Notes under the pieces: model-generated
What the model saw: the letters and a program-made list of their open reading frames with translations, nothing else
Databases searched by the model: none
What the model was told of the DNA's origin: nothing
Part shown: piece after piece, positions 48,658-61,243 of the stretch
Numbering within the stretch: the stretch's first letter is position 1
Layout: each line of letters opens with the position of its first letter
Origin: Bigelowiella natans CCMP2755
Taxonomy: Eukaryota; Cercozoa; Chlorarachniophyceae
DNA: 64,000 nucleotides
Direction: 5' to 3'
Assembly: GCA_000320545.1 (NCBI GenBank)
Contig: ADNK01001791.1
Span: forward strand, 1 to 64,000
Translations under genes and position numbers: made by a program

Positions 48658-49767
48658 TACACAATATGTATTATGAAATCCTCACCATCGCTCTATCCCA
48701 TCATGGCCGTGACCTCCAGCTGAACGAATTAATGCTCGAAACGTCGGAAATGCATCTGCGAGACACGCTGGAGAGTCGTAACAAACGGCGAGAGGAGTAC
48801 TTTAAGGGGAAAAAAGAGAGAGATGGTGATAGCAAACCAACCAATAAGGTGGTGGCAGTAATGCGTCGTTGCGGTCTATTCAAGGCCATTGATGTGGATA
48901 GTACTACGCATACTTTTTTCCCCTCATTATTCTCCCATCCACCCTCTTGCTTTTACAATTTTGAGACGCCGTGCGAAACTATTGCCCACTATGCGCAACT
49001 TTGTGGTGTCTCCCAAATATCATCATTATCATCATCATCATCCACAACTCATTGAGCGATGTATCAGGACTACACAGCGCTGGATTCGTTAAGTCTGGAT
49101 ATCGACTCCGAAGACGCGAAGAGAGAGGCCATCGATCTGGCGCAGTTTACGGCTAGGACAGTGGAAGATACACGGAAGGAAATGGAGCGGTACACCTATG
49201 CAAAAGCGAGAGGTAATCGGTGGAAAGACTCAGCTGCTGCCCTTTCAAATGAGAGAAACGAGTAGATAGAGAAAGCTAATTTATTATGTTGGTGTTACTA
49301 CTACTACTTCTACTATTTTTAAGTCCTCCTGATGCCATCCCGATGAACTTCTCACGCTGCTCTTTGTTTGTCATCAATCTCCTCCTCCTCCTCCTCCTCC
49401 TCTCACCTCCATCTCAATCCGCCATCATGCGTGATCATGCCCAGGCCTCCCAGTCGACACGCAAACCGAGCAGCTGGTGAGAGAGGCGAGGAGGCAGCTT
49501 CAAGAAGAGGGCTACGAGCTTCCAAATACGATGCCGCCAGGAAATGCTGTGGTGAATTCACTCACAGAGAACCACCGGGATGAAGATGAGACAACGAGGC
49601 GCTTTCGCGAGGCTAAGGACGACGGAGAAAGGGACGAGATGCTGCGGCGGAAGATCGAAGAGATTGATGACGAAATGGATGGGTTCAAGTCAGGGGAGAT
49701 CTCCAGAGATGACGAGTGCGAGTCATTCGGTAGCCACACTGAAAGCGATGGCGTGGAAGACTTCTAG
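42291..49767 (+). CDS. Ankyrin-repeat protein with helical C-terminus, about 20 exons
   Basis: Protein-interaction scaffold. The first exon seen (about 42291-42340) reads RFEYNIPVENITHSGSE; the next (about 42488-42630) reads ATASQLAKVIDDYNAAAKSS. About ten ankyrin units follow. Exon about 42992-43280 has DPWNRTALYHAAAANKPQCV, then ATPLFIAAQNGFHHVVEALV and STPLYVSAQNG. Later units are YDAVMCLVKKGKADID (43568-43624), STPVYVAVQNKHNN (43938-43989), ILKFLLKNGADPMR (44189-44229), PLFMAVQADTPMATKMLLSK (44475-44560), LLLCAVANKPEMTRLLLKYG (44745-44870), INGTTALHM (45090-45120), AAVLIKHGADIEHPDNRG (45330-45410), NLAEFLLFQGADPNQQTPDG (46148-46276), AVAANDPEMIDLLVE (46537-46580), HGADVNMKTATG (about 46736) and LMKLKSHGADPKKD (47220-47281). 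The rest, 47540-49767, is charged helix/coiled coil ending in an acidic tail (stop 49765-49767). Several introns cut the repeats at the same place. No enzymatic or membrane domain is seen. Confidence 0.8.
42358..42420. repeat. (CT)n array
   Basis: CT-rich microsatellite in the first visible ankyrin-gene intron. Confidence 0.95.
44058..44142. repeat. (CA)n-(TA)n compound array
   Basis: CG/CA tract, a short spacer and a TA tract, in the intron between two halves of one ankyrin unit. Confidence 0.9.
46870..46960. repeat. (GAT)n/(GGT)n/(GAG)n trinucleotide array
   Basis: Imperfect trinucleotide array that keeps one reading frame open as Asp/Gly/Glu runs. It sits in an intron, so the open frame is not evidence of coding. 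Confidence 0.85.
48222..48346. repeat. (TCC)n and (TTC)n pyrimidine arrays before an acceptor site
   Basis: About 125 nt of TCC and TTC repeats end about 25 nt before the acceptor TTTACAG at 48369. They supply an extended polypyrimidine tract for the exon reading KEEAAIKWFQQLN. Confidence 0.85.
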
Positions 49768-50211
49768 CACTGCATCGTCGTAGAATTACAAAAAACGCAT
49801 GCGCCACAGCCGTGCATGCAACGTTGAAGCTATGCATACTTATTACTGTATACTAAATGGTCAAACATTTTCATGTTTATGTAGAATTTTCGATCAGTTA
49901 CGCGGGTACGATAGTATCATGCTCAGTTGTATGTGCCACCCGTTATGATATGAGGACAACTTGCATTGCGCACATGTACTCGCACAAAAATAAAGAGGAT
50001 GCTCCTTTTCAGCATGCTACACGCCCGGGATGGCAAGCTTACAGTAATAACCATTGCATGTGCGTGGGGCTAGCATGGCATAAGCGAATGCATTCTGATG
50101 CCATGCGTTCTTTGAACACTAGAGGATTGCTGCTTTTTGCGTCTATGTCACTCATGTAATGATTCAACTCCGGCTTTTATTTGCAAGCTCTTTGGGATTT
50201 ATCCATGGATG

Positions 50212-50252
<41 letters not shown>

Positions 50253-50356
50253 CGTGTATTAAAAGAACGCTGGAACCAATAGCACAAGGCTATACAGTCT
50301 AGATAGTTCGTTAGAACATCAGAGCCCAGCTATGCTGCACTAGCCGCTTGCTTTCA
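49768..50356. other. Intergenic block, TGCATG-rich, with one (TA)n array
   Basis: No gene seen. CATGC/GCATG words are frequent; a TA array lies at about 50213-50249. Confidence 0.5.
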
Positions 50357-50635
50357 CAGGCTTTATACTGCTATGAATCTGTGGGTACTCGCTCGTGTGA
50401 GTTGGAGGAGTGGGTTTGCTCCCTCCTGCATGCCGACAAGAAGCTCGATGAACTCCCATCCGGCGTTGGAGTCGGCGCCGAATATCTCGCAAAGCTGATG
50501 GTAGTTATGACGAGCAGGCATTTATGCGTATATTTCGCGTTTATTGCGTGATTATGTGGAAAAGCAACAGAGCTCGATGAGCTTCAGCTAGGGTATACCT
50601 ATGGTTCTCTTACAGTGTATATGTGACTGTGTGTT

Positions 50636-50671
<36 letters not shown>

Positions 50672-51202
50672 TTTGTGTGAAACAGAACAGCACAGCATAC
50701 TTGCTCTATGCCAGGATAATCATTCGCACCAACCCCTGAGGCAGTAGCACGTGCCTTACAGACGTGATAGAAGCAACAGTGCGTTGATTAGAGACGGCAG
50801 CAAACGGTATTATCATTATCAACGATCTTCTCCAGAGTGGGAAGCGAGCAGCAGCCGCCACGCAATCATTATCACCATCAATATTACCATCGTCATCATT
50901 GTCATCATTTTCATTATCATTATCATTATCATTCTCACTGCAATCGAAGTTTCATTAAAAGTAGAGGGTACTTGTTCCTTCAACGAGCGCCAAGCCTCCA
51001 AGCCGCCGTCAAGTGGGATAAGTTCTCCCAGATTTTTTGCTGGAAGTTGCTGCTGCACATCACCACCAAGCGGTTTATATCTCTATCTTAGCTACCGCCG
51101 AAGCATGAGAAAATAAAATCTCAAAATATAATCGGTGACAGATAATGCCATGAGAAAGAAAGGGAAAGGGAAAGGGAGAGAGAGAAAGAGAGAAAGAGAG
51201 AA

Positions 51203-51245
<43 letters not shown>

Positions 51246-51412
51246 GAGAAATACTCTCTTTCCATTATTCTCCCCTAAAACCTTTGCAGAGCCGGATAAT
51301 GGCCTTCGTTCGCCTCCTCCTCCTCCTCCTCCTGCTGCTGCTGCTGGCCCCGTAGTAAGAAACCCACTAGAAAGGTTCAAAGAAGCAAACAGAATCTACC
51401 CCGCCGAGATGA
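50357..51412. other. Exon-like open stretches, coding strand ambiguous
   Basis: Two blocks look coding on both strands with credible splice sites each way. At about 50357-50500 the + strand reads CELEEWVCSLLHADKKLDEL and the - strand LCEIFGADSNAGWEFIELLV. At about 50960-51090 the + strand reads LQAAVKWDKFSQIF and the - strand LPAKNLGELIPLDGGLEAW. A third, at about 51300-51412, reads on + as a Pro/Ala run then NPLERFKEANRIYPAEMSGT. They may be a small + strand gene, or the 3' exons of the - strand gene to the right. Both cannot be true. Confidence 0.3.
51185..51242. repeat. (GA)n array
   Basis: GA/GAAA purine tract; further GA arrays lie at about 51439-51476 and 52061-52095, and a CA array at about 51916-51950. 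Confidence 0.95.
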
Positions 51413-51436
51413 GCGGAACAAGATAGAAAGAGGGAG

Positions 51437-51479
<43 letters not shown>

Positions 51480-51619
51480 GAGTTATCAACCGACTATCGA
51501 GGAGCTTTGTGGAGTGAGCGGTGTAGCATGATGTGGGATGGAAGAGATGGGGCGGGTATCGACTTATTGCCATGGGCTGCATGAGCGGGAATCTCCAAGA
51601 ATAATGATAGCGATTATTT

Positions 51620-51913
51620 TGCAATGCCATGGAAAACATGCAGACACAAACAAAAGCAGCCCTGAAAAAATGGTTGTTCTCTGGCATGGCCGTTGCAGCA
51701 CCGCAGGAGAACAAACAACGGATTCGTAGTGCCCTCTCCTCGTATGTCTGCATCTCTCTGGCTTGCAATCACCTCCACCAACGCAACGGCGAGCCTCCTC
51801 ATATCTTCCTTCCTCGCCACAGATCCAGCAAGAACCTGGAATAGGAAGAAGCAACGGTAAACAATGCAACGACATCATGTCGTAGTCGCGGTAGCAGCAC
51901 CAGTAGTAGCTAT

Positions 51914-51951
<38 letters not shown>

Positions 51952-52058
51952 AGAAGTAGCATACTGGATCATTGTCGAGGCCTCTTTTTCCGGCGGACGC
52001 TGCAAGCTTAGCTGCGCTCAGGAATGGCATCGCAGTCTTATCATCCTGAGAGGGACAC

Positions 52059-52099
<41 letters not shown>

Positions 52100-53186
52100 G
52101 AGTTAAGACATGACGATAGTGAAAGCTATTAAGCTGATGCCTTGAGTAGCCCTTAATACCTAACCCTTTTAGCATCTGCAGCCGAGTTAAAACCTCGCTC
52201 ATTTTCTCCGCATCATCATCGTCATCATCATCATCATCATCATTATGATCCCATCAACAGCAATAGCACGAAGACGACGACTGCCAGTCCACCTTGGACC
52301 CCAACTTGGCAGCGTATCCGAAGTTAGACAATCCGGCGCCGATCATCTCTGCACAAACAACGATTGCATCATTGCGTGGCAGTAGCAGTAGGGTTGTGTC
52401 AGCAGAGGCCCGAGAAGTGCAGCATCGCCCGTTCGCACGTGCACGGATTCTGTATTCCGATGTGACAACGTGCTCATCTTATGTATTATTCATACGCACC
52501 CATCTCCTGATTATTGCTGAGATCGCCTTTTGTAACCTTATTGGGGAGGATGACATAACGCGTAAGAGACGTAAAAGCGATGTGAGGGCTTTGTCGATTG
52601 GAGGGAGAAGTAGGGGGGAGGGCAAGGGCAAGCACGGGGATAGGGAGAATGATAGGGGGGTGGGTTATTGCATGGGATTTTCCCTTTCTGCATGTGAAGA
52701 GGATATTATCACCATAATCGTGCTGCTGTCGATGCCACCATGTGCAAGCTGAAGATGGATACATGCAGAGTGGTAGTAAGTGAAGTGGTTTTGCGAAGGA
52801 AGTTATGATGCTGTCTGCTGCTGCTGCTGCTGCTTTGTAGTGGTAGTAGAAGTATTAACTGGCTATCGATCTATCTACCCCTTCTTGGTGTGTCGTTAGC
52901 AAGCCCTTAACAGCTCCTTTGGCCACTCTACGGAATATATTTAGGATCTTCTCTGTCCCCAGCTGGAGATCATACATTTCGTAAGCGAGTGACAGCCCAT
53001 CGCGGTCTGAATCAACATCATCACGTGATTTCATATCATCATTTACCATCATTAACAATTAACACCGTCCTTATCCTGTGGTTATGTTGGCCGTGTATAA
53101 CTGTATGCTTTGTGTGTGAGGAGCCCACCAAGATCCTTCAAGCGCGTGACTGTCCACACAGACATCTCATCGTCGCTCTCTGCATC

Positions 53187-53223
<37 letters not shown>

Positions 53224-55425
53224 GACAACCCATAGACCTGCATTTATTGTGTATTTCCACAACTTAGATACACAACACTGCAAAAGAAATTAAGGCGACG
53301 ATGATTCTTTGTGCAAGCGCTCGTTCCTCCCTGTCTCTAACGCACACTTAAAGCACCCGCTCACTCTCAATACCACTGTCTGCGTCACAAATGCTCCCAG
53401 CACGGCCATGAAGCTTTCTGGCTCCGAATTTGTAGCTGCAGGTTGATACTCGTCCAGGCCTATTAACAAGGGGTAAGAGCAGTCGTATTGTGGTCGTTGT
53501 GGTAGTGCCGGGGGGGGGCGGGAAGCTGTGGGTGAGCTTCAGTGAATTTGTCTTTGGTGGAAAGTGTAGATATTTTTTTCGCATACATAGTATAGAAAGA
53601 GGAGGAGAAGGGCAAGGGAAGAAGGAGAAGTAGAAGGAACAACAAGCACCCATGTGGCGATATGCAGCCCATTCTCTAACGCCTAGATCGCTGGCAGCCT
53701 TCTGTATTATTTGAAAATGCAAATCAACTTCGTATGCACGTACATTCCAGCAAATGCGACAGGCAAAAAAGCCCTTATGTCTCTTTACTTTGTTCGCTCC
53801 AGGATTTCATCGAAATGCGTGTACAATTCATAATATTTTGTGCCGCTGTTGCTACATAGGTTGACGGGAAAGATCTGCTACGCAACGCACCGTGTGCTCA
53901 CGTAACACAAGCGTCTGGCTTGCCTGCTCCCTGATAATTTCATGAATTTCCAAAGGCGTCTTGGTTTCCGTAAAATATTCTCACATATGATACAATGTCG
54001 GTAATTTCGTGCTAAAAAAATCGAAGAACGACGACTTCCATTACAATGTAGCAGAATGAAGATCATCAGGTCTATACAACCATTCAGACGACCGAATAAA
54101 TATTATATATATATATATATATTAGATAAGTGTGTCAATTCTTTTTCTCGCAATATTTCTTAGAACTCTTAGATATGTAGATAGTACCCAGATTCATAAA
54201 CGGCGCGATCTGGAGACAGTCTGAGGGAGAAGGGGGGAAGAGGAGATGAGAGATGAAAATTTAGCTTTGAACTTGTACTTTCCAAAGACCTTGCGGCATA
54301 TAAGCGTATGGAACTTCCTCCTCCTACAAATACCTTCATGTAGGGGGCAAGAATAATTGAATGCGATGGATGCAAACGTCGTACAAACCGCATAATCCTC
54401 GTCGATATTCGATAAAAAAAATGGAGGCGCCCGTTCCTATCACTACTTGTCGGATGTTGCTGTTGTTACCGATGTCGGTGCTGCCTCCCCGAATGTGATT
54501 TCACCAATCTTCTCCAAAATGATAAAGTCACTCGAGTCGAAGCGGGAATAGCCTAGGCGTTGCTGGATCTTCTCGACTGGCGACAGGCCCTCCCCCCCCT
54601 GTGTCTCAGCTTTAGGTACCAGCAACTGCCGTCTCACTTTGCCACCCATGGCGATTCCACCAAATCGCCTGATAAATAGGGAAAACGGCACACTGAATTG
54701 AAAGGTCGCTCTATTCTTCCGACTCCACGGTTAGCATTTAGAGGTGGTTGACGTGGCTCGGATGTCGGCGAGCGTCTCCCTCTCCAGCACGCTACGTCCA
54801 GGCCCAACTGACGATGAAAGAATCGTCGAAAGCATAGCTAACTGCATGAGAGACGACTGCCTCCTAACGCCGCAGCCTTGCTGGCAAATGCCTCGGTCAA
54901 TCCTCGGGCCGAGGACTCGGGCGCGGCCCATCGACGTCGACGCTCTTGTGGTACACTTATTTACGCGTCCTCTGTTCGATTCTGTTTGGTTGTGTCGATA
55001 TTTTATCGATGATTTACCGTATATTTTATAATATACTTTCACGACTGAATCGGTTTATGACATAGCTTGCCATTATCTTCCTTCCTTTCTGGCAATTTCG
55101 AGTGGGTATACGCAGGGTAAAAAGGAGCTAGTCAACAAGTAAGGTTTTCCTGACAGGATTCCAGGCAATATCGATGTTGCGACTACCCCTGATTGCCCTA
55201 AATCTTAAATTCTTTCTAAGTTCGAAGGCCCGACGAATTTTCGGATCGAATTCGCCTGTTTTTTACCCCGGAAACATCTCAAGTATGAAGTCTCAAGGAG
55301 TTATCTCCAGTAGCCCTTCTTCTAAATCCGAATGATTGCCACGGCGCTGCCGCTCTGCATGCTTTCGTTGGCCTCGAGCACCGTTGCCTCTACCATTCGT
55401 GCCTCAGCTTTGGTAATTACCTGGG
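51620..55425 (-). CDS. Unrecognised multi-exon gene
   Basis: I recognise no family. Exon-like segments with acceptor and donor sites on the - strand, right to left, are: ITKAEARMVEATVLEANESM (about 55425-55325); FGGIAMGGKVRRQLLVPKAE through SSDFIILEKIGEITFGEAAP (about 54672-54444); TPLEIHEIIREQASQTLVLR (about 53965-53905); SGTKYYELYTHFDEILERTK (about 53860-53800); ASDLGVREWAAYRHM (about 53703-53650); PESFMAVLGAFVTQTVVLRV (about 53462-53350); ESDDEMSVWTVTRLKDLGGL (about 53190-53125); AYEMYDLQLGTEKILNIFRR (about 53010-52860); AEMIGAGLSNFGYAAKLGSK (about 52355-52297); DDKTAMPFLSAAKLAASAGK (about 52045-51965); and KEDMRRLAVALVEVIASQRD (about 51842-51650). The product looks soluble and alpha-helical. 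The TAG at 54443 may end a separate upstream gene, or lie within a GTAGTG donor; I favour one gene but cannot prove it. Confidence 0.5.
53188..53222. repeat. (CA)n array
   Basis: CA tract directly upstream (on the - strand) of the exon reading SDDEMSVWTV. Confidence 0.95.
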
Positions 55426-55522
55426 GGGGATAAATATATTATCGTGTAACTTAAGAGAATCGAGCTTAACCTGATACTTTATGCATTAGGCAAGGCGCAG
55501 GTTCGTACGGGCTGAGGGCAGC

Positions 55523-56225
55523 ATGTTTCGTTTGAAGCTGCGAGGAGGATCATCGCTTCTGCGCCAGACTGAGACAACTTCTGTGCCTCAAAAAAACAGG
55601 AGGCGTCTCTCGGTCGGGGCTGCTTCGAGTGGTACTCTTCTCTATGTCAATGTATACGTCTATTGCTAGCCCGTTGCTTATGCAATGATGTGTTAATTAC
55701 AGAACCCGTGGACACAATTGTACAGTATGTAGTTGTAAGGCGGGATCTAAAGGACCAATGGGGTAAAGCACTGCTAAAGTTTTCACAAATAATATCTGCT
55801 GGCTTTCAAGTCCAGACTGCTTTTTTGCGGTTCGTTCTGGTCGCTTAACCTCTTACTCTTTGATCCAAAGGCACTGGCCCGTTAATAGCACAAGCATGCC
55901 ATGCTTCTACGGCAGCCTTGTGGCTATCTAGAGATGAAGAATACACTAAGGCATACACTGATGGTCACTATATCAGAGAGTAAAAATTAAATCAGTTTAC
56001 AAATTTCATCCATGCCGGCGTTCCATTCATTCAGGTCTTGATGCTATGCACAAGGTCATTTTGAGTGCCAAAAACGAAAACGCTCTTCGCAAAGCCGCGA
56101 AAACATTAGAGGAGGTATGTTGTGTATATTTACTAGTCTTATCTGTGTATATAAACATGAATGTGTGCTGGCCTATCTTGTGGCATTACGACGTGATATG
56201 TGTGCGGTACTTGTTTGTGTGTATC

Positions 56226-56261
<36 letters not shown>

Positions 56262-56511
56262 CGTAGGGAGGTGTAAAATGCAAATTGTGGATCGAGCAGC
56301 CAGAAAATATACCAACAGGTTGGTCATACTACTGTCGTCTCTATCTTCGTGAAAAAATAGTGAGGTGTTGGCTTTGCTATCGCATCTTCTTTTAGCACGC
56401 TCGGTTGCCACTGAAACTTTGATTTCCTATGATGTAGCTCTAGCAACTTTCCCAAGGCCTCGTAGCGAGATAAAGCCATTTACAAAAGGTCTACAATTGT
56501 TTAAAGATTAG
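55523..56511 (+). CDS. PTRHD1-type peptidyl-tRNA hydrolase-domain protein
   Basis: The gene is fully resolved and every junction is in phase: exons 55523-55631, 55703-55762, 55871-55963, 56035-56114, 56267-56318 and 56438-56511 (stop TAG), about 155 residues. It aligns from end to end with the PTRHD1 family, a PTH2-like fold. Matching segments are IVQYVVVRRDLKDQWG (first strand), GPLIAQACHASTAALWLS (the conserved GxxxAQxxHA helix), LDAMHKVILSAKNENALRKA, VKCKLWIEQPENIPTALATF, and a C-terminal FTKGLQLFKD like the family's KKFRLFK end. The first about 35 residues (MFRLKLRGGSSLLRQTETTS, then more Arg/Ser) are basic, hydroxylated and lack acids, as in a mitochondrial or plastid presequence. Canonical PTH2 removes peptide from tRNA; PTRHD1 proteins are divergent and their activity is uncertain. 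It sits head to head with the - strand gene starting near 55425, so about 100 nt would hold both promoters. Confidence 0.93.
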
Positions 56512-57583
56512 CTAGATTAGGATAACAGCAGCCACTTTCTAGGTTTGAGTATGGATCTTCTCCTGTAAATTCTCATTTCTAGATTATGGTGACGGCACAT
56601 AGTCTAGATAGCTAGATAGTCTAGAGTGTGCTAAAAATTCACAAGCAACGTTTCATTCAACTAGTCAAGCTAGCAAGGCTACAAGGTAGCATGTTGATCC
56701 CATTCATGACATCTCTCATGTAGCGTTACATGAAATGAGTCTAGAAATACACTAGCACACGCCGCAGCTTGCTAGCTAGCTAGCTAGCTGGCATCGATCA
56801 TTTGCATGTCTAGCAGTGGGCATGTCAAACATTCTGTCATTACTAGATTGCAACATCGCTAGATCGCTAGCTAACTAGCGGTACATTTGTCAATGACAAT
56901 TGTCAGCACATGCAGCACACTCCATTTCTAGCATTTGCAAGAAAACTGCATACTAGCATAGCTACACAGCATGCGATCACATGTCTAGATGTGTGTGATT
57001 AGCTCGAGAGCTGCAAGTGCAAGTTCAATTAGCGCTAGAGCGTTCGACATGCACGACAGGGACGAGACGCAGCTTCCGCAAGAGGAAAACTTTGAAACTG
57101 GACTTTTGAAGTTCTAGTTCCAAACAAAGATGGAGTACCACGTTCTAGCGCCATAGCGTTCTAGCTAGCATACGATGATCTAGATGATCTAGTGATGGAG
57201 GCTAGGAGGGTGAGTCAACTCCATCTAGCTATGCTGGCATGCGAAGACACCAATACCATCTAGCTATGCTGGCATGCGAAGATACCTACGCGCTGTGACA
57301 CCGTTCAAGAAAAGAATTGAAATACATCTAAACATCTCAACACGATCTAGATTTGTAAACTCTCTCTTCCATTCTAGTCAAAATCACTGCATTTTTGGAT
57401 CAGTTCAAATCGAATGATACATCTAGACATCTAGATAGCTAAAATTGGTGTACTATTGTTGAGGATTTAACATGCTAATGTAGCCTTCGAACGCACGAAC
57501 ACGCACTGCTCCCAAACGAGCAGCGCTCATTACGTAGTAGCTTTAATCTGACGTATATGAGTGCTATAGCTCTGTCTATTTTA
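56512..57583. other. Intergenic CTAG-rich block
   Basis: More than 1 kb with no gene seen. CTAG and TAGCTAG words are extremely frequent, including a GCTAGCTAGCTAGCTAG run near 56771-56790. A 31-nt unit (CCATCTAGCTATGCTGGCAT, then GCGAAGA...) is repeated directly at 57221-57251 and 57256-57286. No microsatellite of the intron type occurs. Confidence 0.6.
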
Positions 57584-59416
<1,833 letters not shown>

Positions 59417-61078
59417 TGTGTGTTATGTATCGTTAAGCTTTAAAGCTCTTTGCCTGTGCATATGCCTCATGGCATTTCCCCCCTAATGAGCAAATTCGTG
59501 CTCGTCGCAATAGAAAATAAAGCCGAATTAGGAACTATTTGTTTAACTGATGCCCTTCTAGTCGATCTGGGTGTCAGATCCCTGTTGTGTTGCGCGGGAA
59601 GTGGGTTTTTGCTGAGATCAGATAATTTTGTTGCCATCCAGCTCTATCTTGTAGAAGGAAATTCAAACCATTTTTCTCTTGCGTCAAACTCTGTAGGGTA
59701 GAGAAGGAAATATTTCTGAATGTCACATTCCTTGAAATTTGATAGAACGAAGTAATTATTTTTAACCATCAAATGACGATTCAATAAATGGGCGCAAAAC
59801 CATGGTGTGGATAGTTTCCGTGTTCTTTCACCTTAATTTCGTTTCGGATTCGATCGGATAGAAAACGACTTGGATGCTGCTCCTGCGACAAGGTGTCCAG
59901 TGTCCAATTCATTGCAATGAACAAAACTCAACTTGGTGCATCTTGAGCTCAAGTGCCAAACGATTTCAATTTCACAGATCGCTTCATCAATTGTGCATCT
60001 CTGGACCTGTTCGGTGCGACATCTGTCGAAATGAACATGAGAACATTGTCACTTTGGGAGCCTTTGCTGCCATGTCTTCAAAGGAAAAGCTGTGCCTTGC
60101 TCTGGGGGCACGATTTGGTGCACCTTCGACAGGCAAAGAAATCGACAGGGCTCCGCCGAATCGATGTCCAGCTCAATGATTTTGCTGCTGTGCGCCAATT
60201 TGGTGATTTTGTCCTTCGTCTCTGTGCTCCTAGTTTCTGTCACATGCAAACCCGATCGAGATGACTGATTTCAGCTTGAACTTGGACACACTCCACCTAC
60301 TAGCCTGTTCCTCTCTAGCTCCCTGGCTCTCTAGCTCTGATCAACAGATCAACAGGCAGTTCACCTGGCCCCAACTCATTGTCCTTGGCTTCCTCAGTCA
60401 CAGGACACTGTGTTAGTTTTGTTGCTCAACACCAACAGGGTGCTGACAAGTCCTCGCAATGATTTTTGTTGAGGCGCTGCTGCACGCATGTCCAGCTAGC
60501 TAGATGTGCACGTCCCATCTGCATGGCCATGTGGTTCTTGCTCACGTGGTTTTTGCATCACTGGGTCAATGCTTCGTTCATTGTTCATTGTTCAACATGA
60601 ATCAACCAATTCGTTGACCAATCGCTTTTGTCCGGTCATCATTTCAAGCAAAAAGTGACACCATTCTTGCAAGTCTGGAAGTGGTGATGAAAGTGCCAGC
60701 TCCAGAGATCTAGAGATGCCTGCCTGTGTGACTGCATCAAGTCCATTTATGTTTTAAGTTGCACTTTGTGTGTGCGCCCAGCCCAGGCCGGAGGACTGTG
60801 AGCATGTGTGCGTATCGTTGTCTAGTTCTAGAGTTATGCATCATTCGACAGGCCGTGTCGGCGCCAGAACCATCAGTTGTGCACATGCTCGATGACAAGT
60901 GTTTATGCACGATGCTGCTGTGTACGCCACATTTAGACAAGTATGCGTTTAAAAAAAGTGCATGCAGATAATTAGATAATTCAGGTTTGTTTGCAGACAC
61001 AGCGAAATAAATTTGATCATCGATAATTTGCCGCTCTATTGGCTAAGTTTTGTGCATGTACATATATTATGTATATAA

Positions 61079-61142
<64 letters not shown>

Positions 61143-61243
61143 TTTGTCATACAGAGCCGGAAGAGACAAAAAGAGGATTCCCCATATACGTCAGGCACTA
61201 CATAGGGCCAATTCTGCCTCTACCAGCAAAATTAATGAAGTTA
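59417..61243. other. Intergenic region between kinase and RRM genes
   Basis: About 1.8 kb, holding the kinase promoter (right of 59416 on the - strand), TGCA/CTAG-rich sequence and a long TA array at about 61084-61131. A frame at 59953-60264 and its reverse are open but show no family signature; I do not call a gene. Confidence 0.45.
61084..61132. repeat. (TA)n array
   Basis: About 24 TA units just downstream of the RRM gene. Confidence 0.95.

Noticed and set aside
59953-60264. 103-codon + strand frame and its - strand counterpart
   Set aside because: No splice context, no family resemblance, and an intergenic setting of the TGCA-rich type.
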